Assembly: GCF_000282095.2 (NCBI RefSeq)
Contig: NZ_AKKC02000004.1
Span: 1,302,001 to 1,366,000, forward strand
Source: Rhizobium sp. CF080
Lineage (GTDB): Bacteria > Pseudomonadota > Alphaproteobacteria > Rhizobiales > Rhizobiaceae
Reading direction: 5' to 3'
DNA length: 64,000 nucleotides
Below are positions 24,816 to 34,052 of this stretch, piece by piece; position 1 is the stretch's first letter; each line of letters opens with the position of its first letter. A model generated the notes under the pieces. It saw only the letters and a program-made list of their open reading frames with translations, made no database searches and was not told the DNA's origin. The position numbers and the translations under genes are program-made.

Positions 24816-25739
24816 TTGGCCGCATTCCTGGTAAAACGCCTTCTGCAGGCGATTTTCGTCGTGATCGCCGTGACGCTGACGGTCGCTTTCGCGATCCGCC
24901 TCACCGGTGACCCGGCGCTGATGCTGACGCAAGGTGCCGGCAGCGTCACCGAGGCCGATCTCGTGAAAATCCGCGAGGGGCTCGGGCTCAACGAGCCGTT
25001 CCTCGTCCAGTATTTCAACTTCCTGAAAGGCATCGTCACGCTCGATTTCGGCAAGAGCTTCCTCGGCGGCACGCCGGTCTCTCTGCTGATCGGCAAGGCG
25101 CTGCCGGCGACGCTCGCGCTCGCCTTCACCTCGCTGATCGTCTCGATCGTCATTTCCATTCCGCTCGGCATCAAGGCCGCCACCGCGCGTGGCAAATGGG
25201 CCGACCAGATGATCCGCATCCTGTCGCTTGTCGGCCTGTCATTCCCGAACTTCTGGCTGGCGACGATGCTCGTGCTGCTTTTCGCGATTGCCCTGCCGCT
25301 GCTGCCGCCAAGCGGCATGGACGGATTTGAAAGCTTCATCCTGCCGGCCGTCACCATGGGCGTCATCCTGACGGCAACCAATGTCCGCCTCGTCCGCACC
25401 ACCATGCTGGAAACGCTGCGCTCGCAATATATCATGGTCGCCCGCGCCAAGGGCCTCAGCGAAAACGCCGTGCTCTACAAGCATGCTCTGCGCAACTGCG
25501 CCATTCCGCTGATCACCTATTTCGGCCTGCAGTTCGGCGGCCTGCTCGGCGGCATCGTCGTCGTCGAGCGGGTGTTCAACTGGCCGGGCCTCGGAACGCT
25601 CGCCTTCGACGCCGTCGGCGCCCGCGACTATCCCGTGCTGCAGGCGGTCATCACCGTGCTGTCGCTGATGATCATCGGCGTCAATGTCATCGTCGACATC
25701 GCCTACGGCCTCGTCGATCCCCGCATCCGGACGGAGTGA
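24816..25739 (+). CDS. Peptide ABC transporter permease (DppB type)
   Basis: A 307-residue inner-membrane protein starting at TTG 24816 after a purine-rich GGGAACGAGAGA. Six helices are predicted. Features of the DppB family: the N-terminal VKRLLQAIFVVIAVTLTVAF, the binding-protein-dependent permease loop ARAKGLSENAVLYKHALRNCAIP (EAA loop contacting the ATPase) and the tail GVNVIVDIAYGLVDPRIR. It pairs with the next gene to form the channel. The gap to the following gene is 5 bp, so they are co-translated. Confidence 0.92.
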   Translation: MAAFLVKRLLQAIFVVIAVTLTVAFAIRLTGDPALMLTQGAGSVTEADLVKIREGLGLNEPFLVQYFNFLKGIVTLDFGKSFLGGTPVSLLIGKALPATLALAFTSLIVSIVISIPLGIKAATARGKWADQMIRILSLVGLSFPNFWLATMLVLLFAIALPLLPPSGMDGFESFILPAVTMGVILTATNVRLVRTTMLETLRSQYIMVARAKGLSENAVLYKHALRNCAIPLITYFGLQFGGLLGGIVVVERVFNWPGLGTLAFDAVGARDYPVLQAVITVLSLMIIGVNVIVDIAYGLVDPRIRTE

Positions 25740-25744
25740 GAGCC

Positions 25745-26590
25745 ATGGCTTCGCGCACTGCTTCCTCGAATTTCCTGAGGCTCGAATTCGTCCTCGGCGC
25801 TTTCCTCGTCGGCGTCATCGGCATTGCCGTCATCTTCTCCGGCATGATCTTTCCCGGCGGCGCTGAAAAGATCGACCTGATGTCGCGGCTCGTGCCACCG
25901 TTCACGAGGCCGGCGCATATCCTCGGCACCGATCCGCTCGGGCGCGACGTGCTTGCCCGCGTCATGGCGGGCGGCAAGATCTCGCTGCTGGTCGGCTTCA
26001 CGTCGGTCGCCGGCGGCGTCACGATCGGCGTCGTGATGGGCCTCATCGCCGGTTATTACCGCGGCTTCTGGGACATGCTGGTGATGCGCTTTGCCGATAT
26101 CCAGCTCGCGCTTCCTTTCATCCTACTCGCCATCACCTTCATCGCCATCGTCGGCGGCGGGCTCACCAACACGATCATCCTGCTGATCGTCTCGCAATGG
26201 GTGCAATATGCCCGCCTGGTGCGCGGTTCGGTGCTGACGCTGCGCGAGCGGGAATTCATCCTTTCCGCGCGCGCCATCGGCGTCAAGGATTGGCGCATCA
26301 TCGTCCAGCACCTGCTGCCCAACCTGATCGGCCCGGTCATCGTGCTGATGACGCTGAACGTCGCCACCAACATCCTGCTCGAATCGAGCCTCACCTTCCT
26401 CGGCCTCGGCATCGATCCGACCATTCCAAGCTGGGGCGGCATGCTGGCCGAAGGCCGCACCTACCTGCAGACCGCCTGGTGGGTCAGCGTCTTCCCGGGC
26501 CTTGCCATCCTCCTCACCGTCCTTGGCCTCAACCTCTTCGGCGACTGGCTGCGCGACAGTCTCGATCCCACAGGCAGAACATCCGCATGA
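25745..26590 (+). CDS. Peptide ABC transporter permease (DppC type)
   Basis: A 281-residue membrane protein from ATG 25745 (GGAG at 8 nt; upstream in-frame GTG 25736 has none). It shows the DppC features: a first helix after residue 15, the periplasmic HILGTDPLGRDVLARVMAGG motif that marks the second permease of this family, the EAA loop SARAIGVKDWRIIVQHLLPN and the tail LNLFGDWLRDSLDP. The stop overlaps the ATG of the M14 peptidase gene (ATGA), indicating translational coupling. Confidence 0.93.
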   Translation: MASRTASSNFLRLEFVLGAFLVGVIGIAVIFSGMIFPGGAEKIDLMSRLVPPFTRPAHILGTDPLGRDVLARVMAGGKISLLVGFTSVAGGVTIGVVMGLIAGYYRGFWDMLVMRFADIQLALPFILLAITFIAIVGGGLTNTIILLIVSQWVQYARLVRGSVLTLREREFILSARAIGVKDWRIIVQHLLPNLIGPVIVLMTLNVATNILLESSLTFLGLGIDPTIPSWGGMLAEGRTYLQTAWWVSVFPGLAILLTVLGLNLFGDWLRDSLDPTGRTSA

Positions 26591-28323
26591 CACTGATCCA
26601 CGAACAGCTAGTCGAGCGCACGCTCAACACCCTCGTCGCACGCTTTGCCGACGCCAAGGGCGCGAAGGTCGAAGCCTGGGTCTTCGACGACGAGAAGAGC
26701 CGCAGGCAGGCTGAGGCGAAGCTTGCCGACGCGGGTGTCGAGGCGAAGTTCCGCAGCGCCTACAAGCCGTTGCTCCATTTTCTTCTCGAAGAGGTCGATC
26801 TTGAGAACCTCTCGGCGCTACATGTCGTTTACCCCGTTCACAAAGCCTGCCCGAAGAACCGCTTCCTGCTCGAGGCCTATCCTCTGGCCGGTCTCGTCGG
26901 CGAAATCCATCTGAGCTTCGAAGCCGGAACCGAGGATGCCTTCTACGCGGTAACTTTGACCGAAAAGGACGGTGGCACCGAGACACACAAGGTCTTCGCA
27001 CCGAACCGGCTCCACACGGATTTCATCGGCGAAACATTGCTGTCACCGACGGGCTGGCTGGCGGTCGACGACGGAACGGGCGAACGACTGGAGACGGACT
27101 ACGAACTCCTGTTCTCCTCAGCCATGGGAGCCGTCGCGGCCCATGACTGGGGGGCGAAGGAGCCTTATTTCGACGAACTCAACATCGCAGTCACCCTGCC
27201 GGCGGAAGACCGGCGTTTGGCCGTCGGCGAGGAGGTCGTGAGCCTGCGCGAGGCGCTGCACGAGGATTTCTATTTCTCGCTTTTGGAAGTCTTCCAGAAG
27301 AAATCCGGCCGGCCGATCGGCGACCGCGGCCTGCAACCGGGCCAGATCATCCCGGAAATTCGTGAGGGCGAGATCATGTCCGTCCGCATCGAAACACGGC
27401 CGCTCTGGACCTCCGAAGCAGTGGCGGAAACCCAGCGCCTCGCTTCAGCCGTGTCACCGGTCTCGGTCGCGCAGATCCGCCAGGAGCTCGCCGCAATAAA
27501 CGGCGTCGCCTTCGAAGCCCGCTCGCGGAGCGGCCGCGCCATCGAAGCCCGTTATCACGTCGGTGCTGACAAGCCCGTCATCATCAGTGGCGGCCAGCAT
27601 GCCAACGAGACGACCGGCATCGTCGGGGCGCTCCGCGCCGCCCAGACGCTTGCCGCAAGATCGGGCGCGCATTTCGTCATATCTCCGCTCGAAAACCCCG
27701 ATGGTTACCAGGTGCACTGGCGTCTCCGCGCCGACAATCCGCTGCACATGCACCATGCGGCGCGTTACACCGCGCTCGGCGACGACCTCGAATACCGCAC
27801 GGGCAAGGACCTGTTCGAAAAGGCGATCCGCGTTGAAGCGGAAAGCCTGAGCGGTGCGAAGTTGCACGTCAACCTGCACGGCTATCCCTCGCATGAATGG
27901 ACGCGGCCGCTCTCCGGCTACGTGCCGCGCACGTTTGCGATGTGGACAGTGCCGAAGGGCTTTTTCCTCATCATGCGCCATCATGCCGAATGGACCGCAC
28001 AGGCGGAAATCCTGATCGACCGCGTCAGCCGCCACCTCGCCGCCATTCCCGGCCTCGTCGCCTACAACGCCGCACAGATCAGGCTGTTCGAAACCCATGC
28101 CGGCGAGACCGGCTTCCGCATCATCAACGGCTTCCCCTGCCTGATCTCGATCGACGACCGCCACACGGTTCCGCTGACGCTGATCACCGAATATCCGGAC
28201 GAAACCATCTACGGTCCGGCCTTCATCCAGGGCCACACGGTCCAGATGGAAACGGTGCTTGCCGCCTATGACGCGATCCAGACGATCGAAGAACCGACTT
28301 CGATCTCGAAACCCGCGGTATAG
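26587..28323 (+). CDS. M14-family metallopeptidase with unknown N-terminal domain
   Basis: A 578-residue cytosolic protein. The C-terminal half (~320-570) is an M14 carboxypeptidase fold: zinc ligands H338 and E341 in GGQHANETTG, the NPDGYQVHWRL substrate loop and a distal His in HVNLHGYPSHEW (H427/H431 region), with a Glu-containing TLITEYPDETIYG stretch where the catalytic acid lies. No signal peptide. The N-terminal ~310 residues, including a LEEVDLENLSALHVVYPVH segment, match no domain I know. Its ATG overlaps the DppC stop, so it is part of the peptide uptake operon and probably trims the imported peptide. The substrate could be a C-terminally blocked peptide or a peptidoglycan-type amide; that is inference. 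Confidence 0.8.
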   Translation: MTLIHEQLVERTLNTLVARFADAKGAKVEAWVFDDEKSRRQAEAKLADAGVEAKFRSAYKPLLHFLLEEVDLENLSALHVVYPVHKACPKNRFLLEAYPLAGLVGEIHLSFEAGTEDAFYAVTLTEKDGGTETHKVFAPNRLHTDFIGETLLSPTGWLAVDDGTGERLETDYELLFSSAMGAVAAHDWGAKEPYFDELNIAVTLPAEDRRLAVGEEVVSLREALHEDFYFSLLEVFQKKSGRPIGDRGLQPGQIIPEIREGEIMSVRIETRPLWTSEAVAETQRLASAVSPVSVAQIRQELAAINGVAFEARSRSGRAIEARYHVGADKPVIISGGQHANETTGIVGALRAAQTLAARSGAHFVISPLENPDGYQVHWRLRADNPLHMHHAARYTALGDDLEYRTGKDLFEKAIRVEAESLSGAKLHVNLHGYPSHEWTRPLSGYVPRTFAMWTVPKGFFLIMRHHAEWTAQAEILIDRVSRHLAAIPGLVAYNAAQIRLFETHAGETGFRIINGFPCLISIDDRHTVPLTLITEYPDETIYGPAFIQGHTVQMETVLAAYDAIQTIEEPTSISKPAV

Positions 28324-28658
28324 TTGTCCGTCTAGCCCGATTTCGGACGGGATCCATCCGGCGATGAACTACGCCTCGTCGCCGGATGCTCGCGCGTCGA
28401 AAATGCGGATCGCGGCCTCGAAATTCTCCTGAATTACTCCTTGCGGTCTGCATAAAATCTGCAATCCGGTCCGGCATTCTCTTGTCATGAACAAGAGCAA
28501 CACCCCGCCCCGCATCACTCCTTCCACACTGCCAGATCGCCTCCGCAACGACGGATGGTGGCTGGTCGACGATCGCCAGCCTGAAGGAACTCCCCCTGAC
28601 CGGCATCCGGCGACCATACTCGTCGTGATCGAGGGCGGTGTCAGAGAGAGGACCTGCA
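28324..28658. other. Gap between the peptidase and DUF4173 genes
   Basis: About 330 bases. It holds a hairpin at 28356-28387 and a 61-codon plus-strand frame (28487-28672) that runs into the next gene; that frame has no ribosome binding site and no recognised family. The promoter for the DUF4173/two-component operon is expected here. Confidence 0.35.
28356..28387 (+). terminator. Hairpin after the peptide operon
   Basis: ATCCGGCGA pairs exactly with TCGCCGGAT around a 14-nt loop, 33 bp after the peptidase stop. Candidate terminator without a U tract. Confidence 0.5.
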
Positions 28659-30152
28659 GTGCAAATAACTGACAACCTGACCGCACCAATGCCCAGGGCA
28701 CGCGGTGCCAACCGGATCGCCGCACTTCTGGCGGTCGTGGCGATTTCGGATTTCCTGATCTTCGGGCAGGCGCCTGGGCTCAACCTTTTCCTGTTTGCGA
28801 TTTTGGTGACCGTCGCGATCCTCTTGTCGGCGAGGAGGCGGATGCGGCCGTTGACGGCAGCGCTATGGCTGGGCCTTTCCGCCTTCGCCTCGGCACCCTT
28901 GGTCGAGGCCCCATCCCCGATGGGCATTGCGGTTTCACTTGGCATGGTCATGTGCATTGCGTTGGTCAGTGCCCGGCTCGTGCCGCAACGGTTGAACGGT
29001 CTTCCGCTGATTCTTTTCCGATTTATCCTCATCGTTCCGCTACGACTTCTGCAGGATTTCCAAAAACATCTTGCCTCACGGGCCGAACGCTCGTCCTTTG
29101 CTGCAGTCTGGCGTGATCTCGGTATCTGGATGATGCCGCTCATTCTCGCCTCGATATTCCTGCTTCTCTTTGCCATCGCCAATCCGCTGATCGAAGACGC
29201 GCTGCGCAGCATCGACTTCGCATTCCTGCTGCAATTCATGGATCTCTGGCGCATCGGCTTCTGGCTGGCGATCGCCGCCTTCGTCTGGGCCATGCTGCGA
29301 CCGCGTCTCAAACACAGGATCTTTCGACGACGAGCACATGGCCCGGCCGTGGATCATATCGAAATTCCATTCCTCACCCATGCCTCGCTGCTGCGGTCGC
29401 TCATCCTCTTCAACGCCCTCTTCGCCATGCAGACGCTGCTGGATCTCGTCTATCTCTGGGGTGGTGTCGATCTGCCCGACGGCATGAGCCACGCCGAATA
29501 CGCCCATCGCGGCGCCTATCCCCTGATCGCCACGGCTCTGCTTGCCGCGGCCTTCGTCCTCATCGCCATGCGTCGCAGCGGTCCCGGCGACAAGAGCGCT
29601 CTGATCCGTGGCCTCGTCCATGCCTGGATCGGTCAGAACATCCTGCTCTGCCTGTCGTCGATCCTGCGGCTCGATCTCTATGTGGAGGCCTACTCGCTGA
29701 CGGAACTGCGTGTTGCCGCGGGAATATGGATGGGCCTCGTTGCCGCCGGCCTTGTCTTGATTCTGCTGCGGATCGTGTTGCGCCAATCCAACCGATGGCT
29801 GATCGCCACGAATATCGCCGTCCTGGCGGGTGTGCTCTATCTCAGTGCCTTCACCGATTTTTCGGCCTTCATCGCCCGTTTCAACGTCACGCACAGCCTG
29901 GAACTGAGCCATGAGGGTGTTCCACTGGACATTGACTATCTGTCGTCGCTCGGCCCCTCCGCCATCCCCGCGCTTGATCTCTATCTGTCCGTCCTGCCCT
30001 ACGACACGACAGAGAAAAAGCGCAGGGCACTGTCGATCAGGCAGTCGCTTGCCTATGGTTTCGAACATCACCCGGATGACTGGCGGAGCTGGAATTTTCG
30101 CGCGGAGCGGATCGAAGCCTATCTTCGTTCAACCGCAACCATTGCAAGATAG
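28659..30152 (+). CDS. DUF4173-family multi-spanning membrane protein
   Basis: About 497 residues. The start is uncertain: GTG 28659 has AGAGAGGA 7 nt upstream, GTG 28638 is an alternative adding seven residues. There are roughly twelve hydrophobic segments, among them FLFAILVTVAILLSARRRM, then PLTAALWLGLSAFASAPLVE, a MDLWRIGFWLAIAAFVWAML helix and the tail LYLSAFTDFSAFIARFNV. The overall pattern fits the DUF4173 (DUF4153-related) family of unknown function. The C-terminal ~90 residues are cytosolic or periplasmic and helical, with DIDYLSSLGPSAIPALDLYL. A response regulator and a histidine kinase follow 47 bp later, so it may be a sensor partner or target of that pair; that is inference. Confidence 0.75.
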   Translation: MQITDNLTAPMPRARGANRIAALLAVVAISDFLIFGQAPGLNLFLFAILVTVAILLSARRRMRPLTAALWLGLSAFASAPLVEAPSPMGIAVSLGMVMCIALVSARLVPQRLNGLPLILFRFILIVPLRLLQDFQKHLASRAERSSFAAVWRDLGIWMMPLILASIFLLLFAIANPLIEDALRSIDFAFLLQFMDLWRIGFWLAIAAFVWAMLRPRLKHRIFRRRAHGPAVDHIEIPFLTHASLLRSLILFNALFAMQTLLDLVYLWGGVDLPDGMSHAEYAHRGAYPLIATALLAAAFVLIAMRRSGPGDKSALIRGLVHAWIGQNILLCLSSILRLDLYVEAYSLTELRVAAGIWMGLVAAGLVLILLRIVLRQSNRWLIATNIAVLAGVLYLSAFTDFSAFIARFNVTHSLELSHEGVPLDIDYLSSLGPSAIPALDLYLSVLPYDTTEKKRRALSIRQSLAYGFEHHPDDWRSWNFRAERIEAYLRSTATIAR

Positions 30153-30199
30153 AGGAAGAACGATAACAACAGCGACGGTGAATTTCTGCAGGACCCATC

Positions 30200-30904
30200 A
30201 TGGCGCATCGCATCCTCGTCGTCGATGACGAACCCCATATTCGCGACGTGATCTGCTTTGCCTTGGAACGCGCCGGCATGGTGTCGACGACTGCCCGCAA
30301 TGGCACCGAAGTGATGATGGCCTTCCATCGGGGAAACATCGATCTCATCATTCTCGATATCGGCATGCCGGAAATGGATGGCCTGGAGGTTTGCCGCCAG
30401 ATCCGCAAGACATCCGGGCTTCCGATCCTGTTCCTTTCGGCGAGGGACGAGGAGATCGACAGGGTGCTGGGGCTCGAAATCGGTGGCGACGACTATGTCA
30501 CCAAACCGTTCAGCCCGCGCGAACTGGTCGCGCGCGTCAAGGCGATCCTGAAGCGCAGCGGCAACGCTAGCGGTCTCGATAACCGTGAGAATACCCTGAC
30601 TTCGGGAGAGGTCAGCCTTGATCGAGCCGGCAGGACCGTGACCTTCGGTGGCAACGCAATCACGACGACTGCGCTCGAATTCTCCATTCTGGAAGCGCTG
30701 CTTTCCCGCCCCGACATGGTGTTCAGCCGCGAACAGCTGATGGAGGCTGCCTATGGCCCTGGCATCTATGTCGCGGATCGTACCATCGACAGCCATATCC
30801 GCAATATACGGGCGAAGTTCTCGGCAGTCGGCGCCGTCGGCATTGTTGCCACCGTTCATGGCGTCGGTTTCAAGCTGGGCAACGATCCCGGGAGGCGGAC
30901 ATGA
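30200..30904 (+). CDS. OmpR/PhoB-family response regulator
   Basis: A 234-residue protein. Receiver domain residues 1-120: acidic pair D9-D10, phosphoacceptor D53 in LIILDIGMPEMDG, switch Ser/Thr in LFLSARDEE and Lys in DDYVTKPFSPRELVARV. DNA-binding winged helix ~135-230 with FSREQLMEAAYGPGIYVADR and HIRNIRAKF. It acts in the cytosol, activated by the kinase encoded next (ATGA overlap, stop 30904, ATG 30901). AGGA 6 nt before the ATG supports the start. No binding site for it is evident in the window. Confidence 0.95.
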   Translation: MAHRILVVDDEPHIRDVICFALERAGMVSTTARNGTEVMMAFHRGNIDLIILDIGMPEMDGLEVCRQIRKTSGLPILFLSARDEEIDRVLGLEIGGDDYVTKPFSPRELVARVKAILKRSGNASGLDNRENTLTSGEVSLDRAGRTVTFGGNAITTTALEFSILEALLSRPDMVFSREQLMEAAYGPGIYVADRTIDSHIRNIRAKFSAVGAVGIVATVHGVGFKLGNDPGRRT

Positions 30905-31917
30905 CACATGTGCTCAAGGTCAGGACCAAATGGCGGCCACCGCTGGCGATGATTGTGTATGCGGTGCTTCTGGCCGTGATGGCGCTGCCGGTCCTGATCA
31001 TCATCTGGTTTCGTGCGACGGAAACGACCTCGATCCGGATGACGCCCGCCGAGGTCGGGGCACTCGTCGTCGTCCTCACGCTGACGCTCGGAGTCGCATA
31101 TGTGCTCGCCCGCACCATCACCAGGCCGATCAACGCGCTGATCGCCCGCACGGATGAAATCGCGCGTGGCGGCAAGGCGGCAATCCGGCCACTGGACAGT
31201 TATGGAACGCGCGAGATCGCGACGCTGTCACAGAGCTTCCTTGACCTCGCGGGCAAGCTGGTCGACCGCACCGAATATGTCCGATCCTTTGCATCCCACG
31301 TCTCCCACGAACTCAAGTCGCCCTTGACCGCGATCCGAGGCGCGGCGGAGCTGCTGCGCGACGACGATGTCAACCAGCCGATGACAACGGCGCAACGCTT
31401 GCGTTTTCTCGACAATATCATCGCCGACGCTGAGCGGCTTGATACGTTGCTGTTGAGGTTGAGGGAGCTGGCGCAGGCGGAGCTTCCCATCGCTCAGGGC
31501 GAAACAACCGTCGAAGACGTCCTGCCCGTGCTGCGCAAGCGATTTCCCTGCCTCGAAATTTCCGGGTTGGGAGATACCCATAGTGTCATCGCCCTGCCCT
31601 TCGAAGCAGCCGGCATCGTCTTTGCCAATCTTGCAGAAAACGCGGCTCAGCACGGCGCCACCCGATTGGACCTGGTGGCATCGGCCAATGCGCGAACCGT
31701 CATCATTCTGGTGCGCGACGACGGCGGCGGCATTTCCGAGGGAAATCGAGAACGCGTCTTTCAGCCGTTCTTCTCGACCCGCCGCGAACAGGGCGGCACC
31801 GGCATGGGTCTCGACATCGTCCGTACCATGCTGGGATCATATGGCGGCGAGGTCCACTTGCGGCAGACGATGGGCACAGGAGCCGAATTCGAGATCACTC
31901 TGCCTTTGACAGCGTGA
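30901..31917 (+). CDS. Sensor histidine kinase with almost no periplasmic domain
   Basis: A 338-residue kinase. Two helices lie close together at the N-terminus (~17-37 and ~48-70), leaving only about ten residues outside the membrane, so it senses within the membrane or through a partner. A HAMP linker follows (ITRPINALIARTDEIARGG). H-box SHVSHELKSPLTAIRG holds the phosphoacceptor His; the ATPase domain has FANLAENAAQHGA (N-box), VRDDGGGISEG (G1) and GMGLDIVRTMLGSYGGEV (G2). The short sensor part is why the adjacent DUF4173 membrane protein is a plausible signal-receiving partner. Translationally coupled to the response regulator. Confidence 0.93.
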   Translation: MTHVLKVRTKWRPPLAMIVYAVLLAVMALPVLIIIWFRATETTSIRMTPAEVGALVVVLTLTLGVAYVLARTITRPINALIARTDEIARGGKAAIRPLDSYGTREIATLSQSFLDLAGKLVDRTEYVRSFASHVSHELKSPLTAIRGAAELLRDDDVNQPMTTAQRLRFLDNIIADAERLDTLLLRLRELAQAELPIAQGETTVEDVLPVLRKRFPCLEISGLGDTHSVIALPFEAAGIVFANLAENAAQHGATRLDLVASANARTVIILVRDDGGGISEGNRERVFQPFFSTRREQGGTGMGLDIVRTMLGSYGGEVHLRQTMGTGAEFEITLPLTA

Positions 31918-31983
31918 CGGAACGAGGGAAATCAATCTCCACAATGCGACAAAACATACCCCCTTGCTTATCTTGGCGGAAGT

Positions 31984-32012
31984 GTTAAACGTTTAACGGT
32001 AAAACGTTTAAC
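31984..32012. promoter_or_regulatory. Tandem LacI-family operators
   Basis: GTTAAACGTTTAAC (31984-31997, perfect palindrome) and GTAAAACGTTTAAC (31999-32012, one mismatch) lie side by side 15 bp apart, ending 12 bp before the LacI-type gene. The central CG and AT-rich arms are typical of LacI/PurR operators. Autoregulation is likely. Confidence 0.75.
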
Positions 32013-32024
32013 AGTGAGGCTGCG

Positions 32025-33125
32025 GTGTCCCGCAAACGTGCAACACTCAAGGAAGTCGCTGAACGCGCGGGCGTTTCGATCGCCACCGTGTCGAACGTCT
32101 TCAGCGGCCGCAAGCCGGTGAACGACGATCTGCGGGAGAAGGTCGAGCAGGCCGCAAAGGATCTTTCCTTCCAAATCGACCGTGCGGCCTCGCAGCTGAA
32201 ATCCGGCAAGGCCCGCGTGGTCGGCGTCCTGGTGCCGGACCTAGACGACACGTTCTTCACCTCGCTCATCTCGCGCATCGAAGTGATGGCGCTGAAGGAC
32301 GGTTACGACGTCATCGTCGCGAGTTCCCGAGACGACAAACAACTCGAAGAGTCGCGCCTCCAGACGCTGCTCGGCTGGCGGCCTTCGGGCATTATCGCCG
32401 TGCCTTGCTCGGACACGATACCGGCAGCACTTGCCCGCGAAGTCGGGCATCTGCCCACCGTCCTCGTCGACCGTGTGATCCCGCAATCGGCCGCCGCCGA
32501 TACGGTGACGATCGACAATTTCGAGGCGGGAGAGATTGCCGGGCGTTATCTCGTCGAGATGGGCCATTCGGATATCGTGCTCGCGGCATCGCATCTCGAT
32601 ATCGCGCCCATCCGCGAACGTGTCCGCGGTGCAACGTCTGTCGTGCGCGACATGATCGGTCGCGAACCCGTGGCGATCGCGCTCGGCTCCAATGCCGAAC
32701 GGGGCGCGGAGATCTTTGCGCACTGGCTCGAACGCCATCCGCTCCCCTCTGCCGTCTTTGCTCTGACCAACGTCACCACGCTCGCCGTTCTCACAGCGCT
32801 TGCAAGACAGCGGATCGACATTCCCGACCAGGTCTCAATCATCGGTTTCGACGATTACACATGGATGAGCGCCCGCAAGACGGCGCTGACCGCGATCCGG
32901 CAGCCGGTCGACGAAATCGCTCACCTTGCCTGGGAGCGGCTTCAGAAACGGATGATGGGCGATGTCTCAGCGCCGTCGCCGAGCATCCTCAACACCAGCC
33001 TCCAGGTACGGGATTCCACCCGCCGCCTCGTGTCTTCGCCCGTGGAGGGGCTTCTCAAGGGAGCGGAAGAACAGCCGGCCGATACTCCGGACAAGGCCAA
33101 GGAGCGACCGAACAGCATCCACTAG
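32025..33125 (+). CDS. LacI-family transcriptional regulator
   Basis: A 366-residue protein starting at GTG 32025 (GAGG about 6 nt upstream). The N-terminal LacI helix-turn-helix and hinge are seen: ATLKEVAERAGVSIATVSNVFSGRKPV, then QLKSGKARVVGVLVPDL. The periplasmic-binding-like core follows, including TVTIDNFEAGEIAGRYLVEMGH, SVIGFDDY-type strand SIIGFDDYTWMSARKTALTAIRQP and a family-typical ALTAIRQPVDEIAHLAWERL. It should bind a sugar or polyol derivative and the palindromes at 31984-32012. The ABC importer begins 51 bp downstream in the same direction, so it probably represses the whole 32.0-41.4 kb locus. Confidence 0.93.
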   Translation: MSRKRATLKEVAERAGVSIATVSNVFSGRKPVNDDLREKVEQAAKDLSFQIDRAASQLKSGKARVVGVLVPDLDDTFFTSLISRIEVMALKDGYDVIVASSRDDKQLEESRLQTLLGWRPSGIIAVPCSDTIPAALAREVGHLPTVLVDRVIPQSAAADTVTIDNFEAGEIAGRYLVEMGHSDIVLAASHLDIAPIRERVRGATSVVRDMIGREPVAIALGSNAERGAEIFAHWLERHPLPSAVFALTNVTTLAVLTALARQRIDIPDQVSIIGFDDYTWMSARKTALTAIRQPVDEIAHLAWERLQKRMMGDVSAPSPSILNTSLQVRDSTRRLVSSPVEGLLKGAEEQPADTPDKAKERPNSIH

Positions 33126-33176
33126 GCGTCGGGTAAGAACGCCAGCCAAAGACTACGCTCGCATGGGAGGAGCATT

Positions 33177-34052
33177 TTGCGCTTGAACAAGATCACCGAG
33201 GTTGTGCCATTCCTGGCGCCGGTACAGATACTGATCCTCAGTGTCATCGTCATACCGTCGTTCTATGTCGTATGGCTCAGCCTGCACGCCTCCAGCTTCG
33301 GGCAGTCCGCGACCTTCGTGGGCCTTCAGAACTATATCAAGGTGCTGACCGATCCGGCCTTCCTGCTGGCGCTCGGCAACACCGTCCTCATCGTCATCTT
33401 CGCAGTCCATCTGGAACTGGCGCTCGGGCTTGGAATGGCGCTGCTGTTTGCAAGCGGCCTGCCCTGCCGGCGCGTTCTCCTCGTTGCGGTCCTGGCGCCC
33501 TATGCCGTCAGCGAAGTCATTGCGGTCGCCATGTGGCGTTTCCTGTTCGATCCGGATGTCGGCCCCGTGACCGCCATGCTGACATGGCTTGGCCTGCCGA
33601 TGCTCGACTGGTCCTTCGAACCGTCGCATGCCCTGATCATGATCGGCCTGCTTACCATCTGGCTGCACCTGCCCTTCACCTTCATCATCCTCTATGCGGC
33701 ACGCCTAGCGATCCCGAAGGATCTCTACGAAGCCGCCCGCATCGATGGCGCGACGCCTTTCGACGCCTTCAGGCGCGTAACAATGCCGCTGCTCGGGCCG
33801 GCGATCGCGGTGGCGCTGCTCTTCCGTTACATCTTCGCCTTCCGCATCTTTTCTGAAGTCTGGCTGATGACCCAGGGCGGCCCGGCCCGCTCGACGGAAG
33901 TGGTCGCGGTCTATCTCTATCAGGAAGCGTTCAGCTTCAACGCCTTCGGCACGGCCGCCGCCACCGCCTGGATCATGGTGCTCGCGTCGCTGCTTCTGGC
34001 GACCGGTTATGTCTTCCTCCTTCGCAAGCAGGTGGCCGGCAATGCGCACTGA
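33177..34052 (+). CDS. Carbohydrate ABC transporter permease (MalF/UgpA type)
   Basis: A 291-residue membrane protein from TTG 33177, preceded by GGGAGGAG. Six helices; the EAA loop is YEAARIDGATPFDAFRRVTMP, the characteristic family-1 sugar permease signature, and the first helix follows FLAPVQILILSVIVIP. It forms the channel with the next permease; the stop overlaps the next ATG by 11 bp. Imports a sugar or polyol bound by the protein encoded at 34915. Confidence 0.93.
   Translation: MRLNKITEVVPFLAPVQILILSVIVIPSFYVVWLSLHASSFGQSATFVGLQNYIKVLTDPAFLLALGNTVLIVIFAVHLELALGLGMALLFASGLPCRRVLLVAVLAPYAVSEVIAVAMWRFLFDPDVGPVTAMLTWLGLPMLDWSFEPSHALIMIGLLTIWLHLPFTFIILYAARLAIPKDLYEAARIDGATPFDAFRRVTMPLLGPAIAVALLFRYIFAFRIFSEVWLMTQGGPARSTEVVAVYLYQEAFSFNAFGTAAATAWIMVLASLLLATGYVFLLRKQVAGNAH

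Noticed and set aside
23153..25450. 765-codon minus-strand frame opposite the peptide transporter genes
   Set aside because: It is the antisense shadow of three well-supported plus-strand genes; Arg/His-rich with no motifs.
28487..28672. 61-codon frame overlapping the start of the DUF4173 gene
   Set aside because: No ribosome binding site at its ATG and no recognised family.
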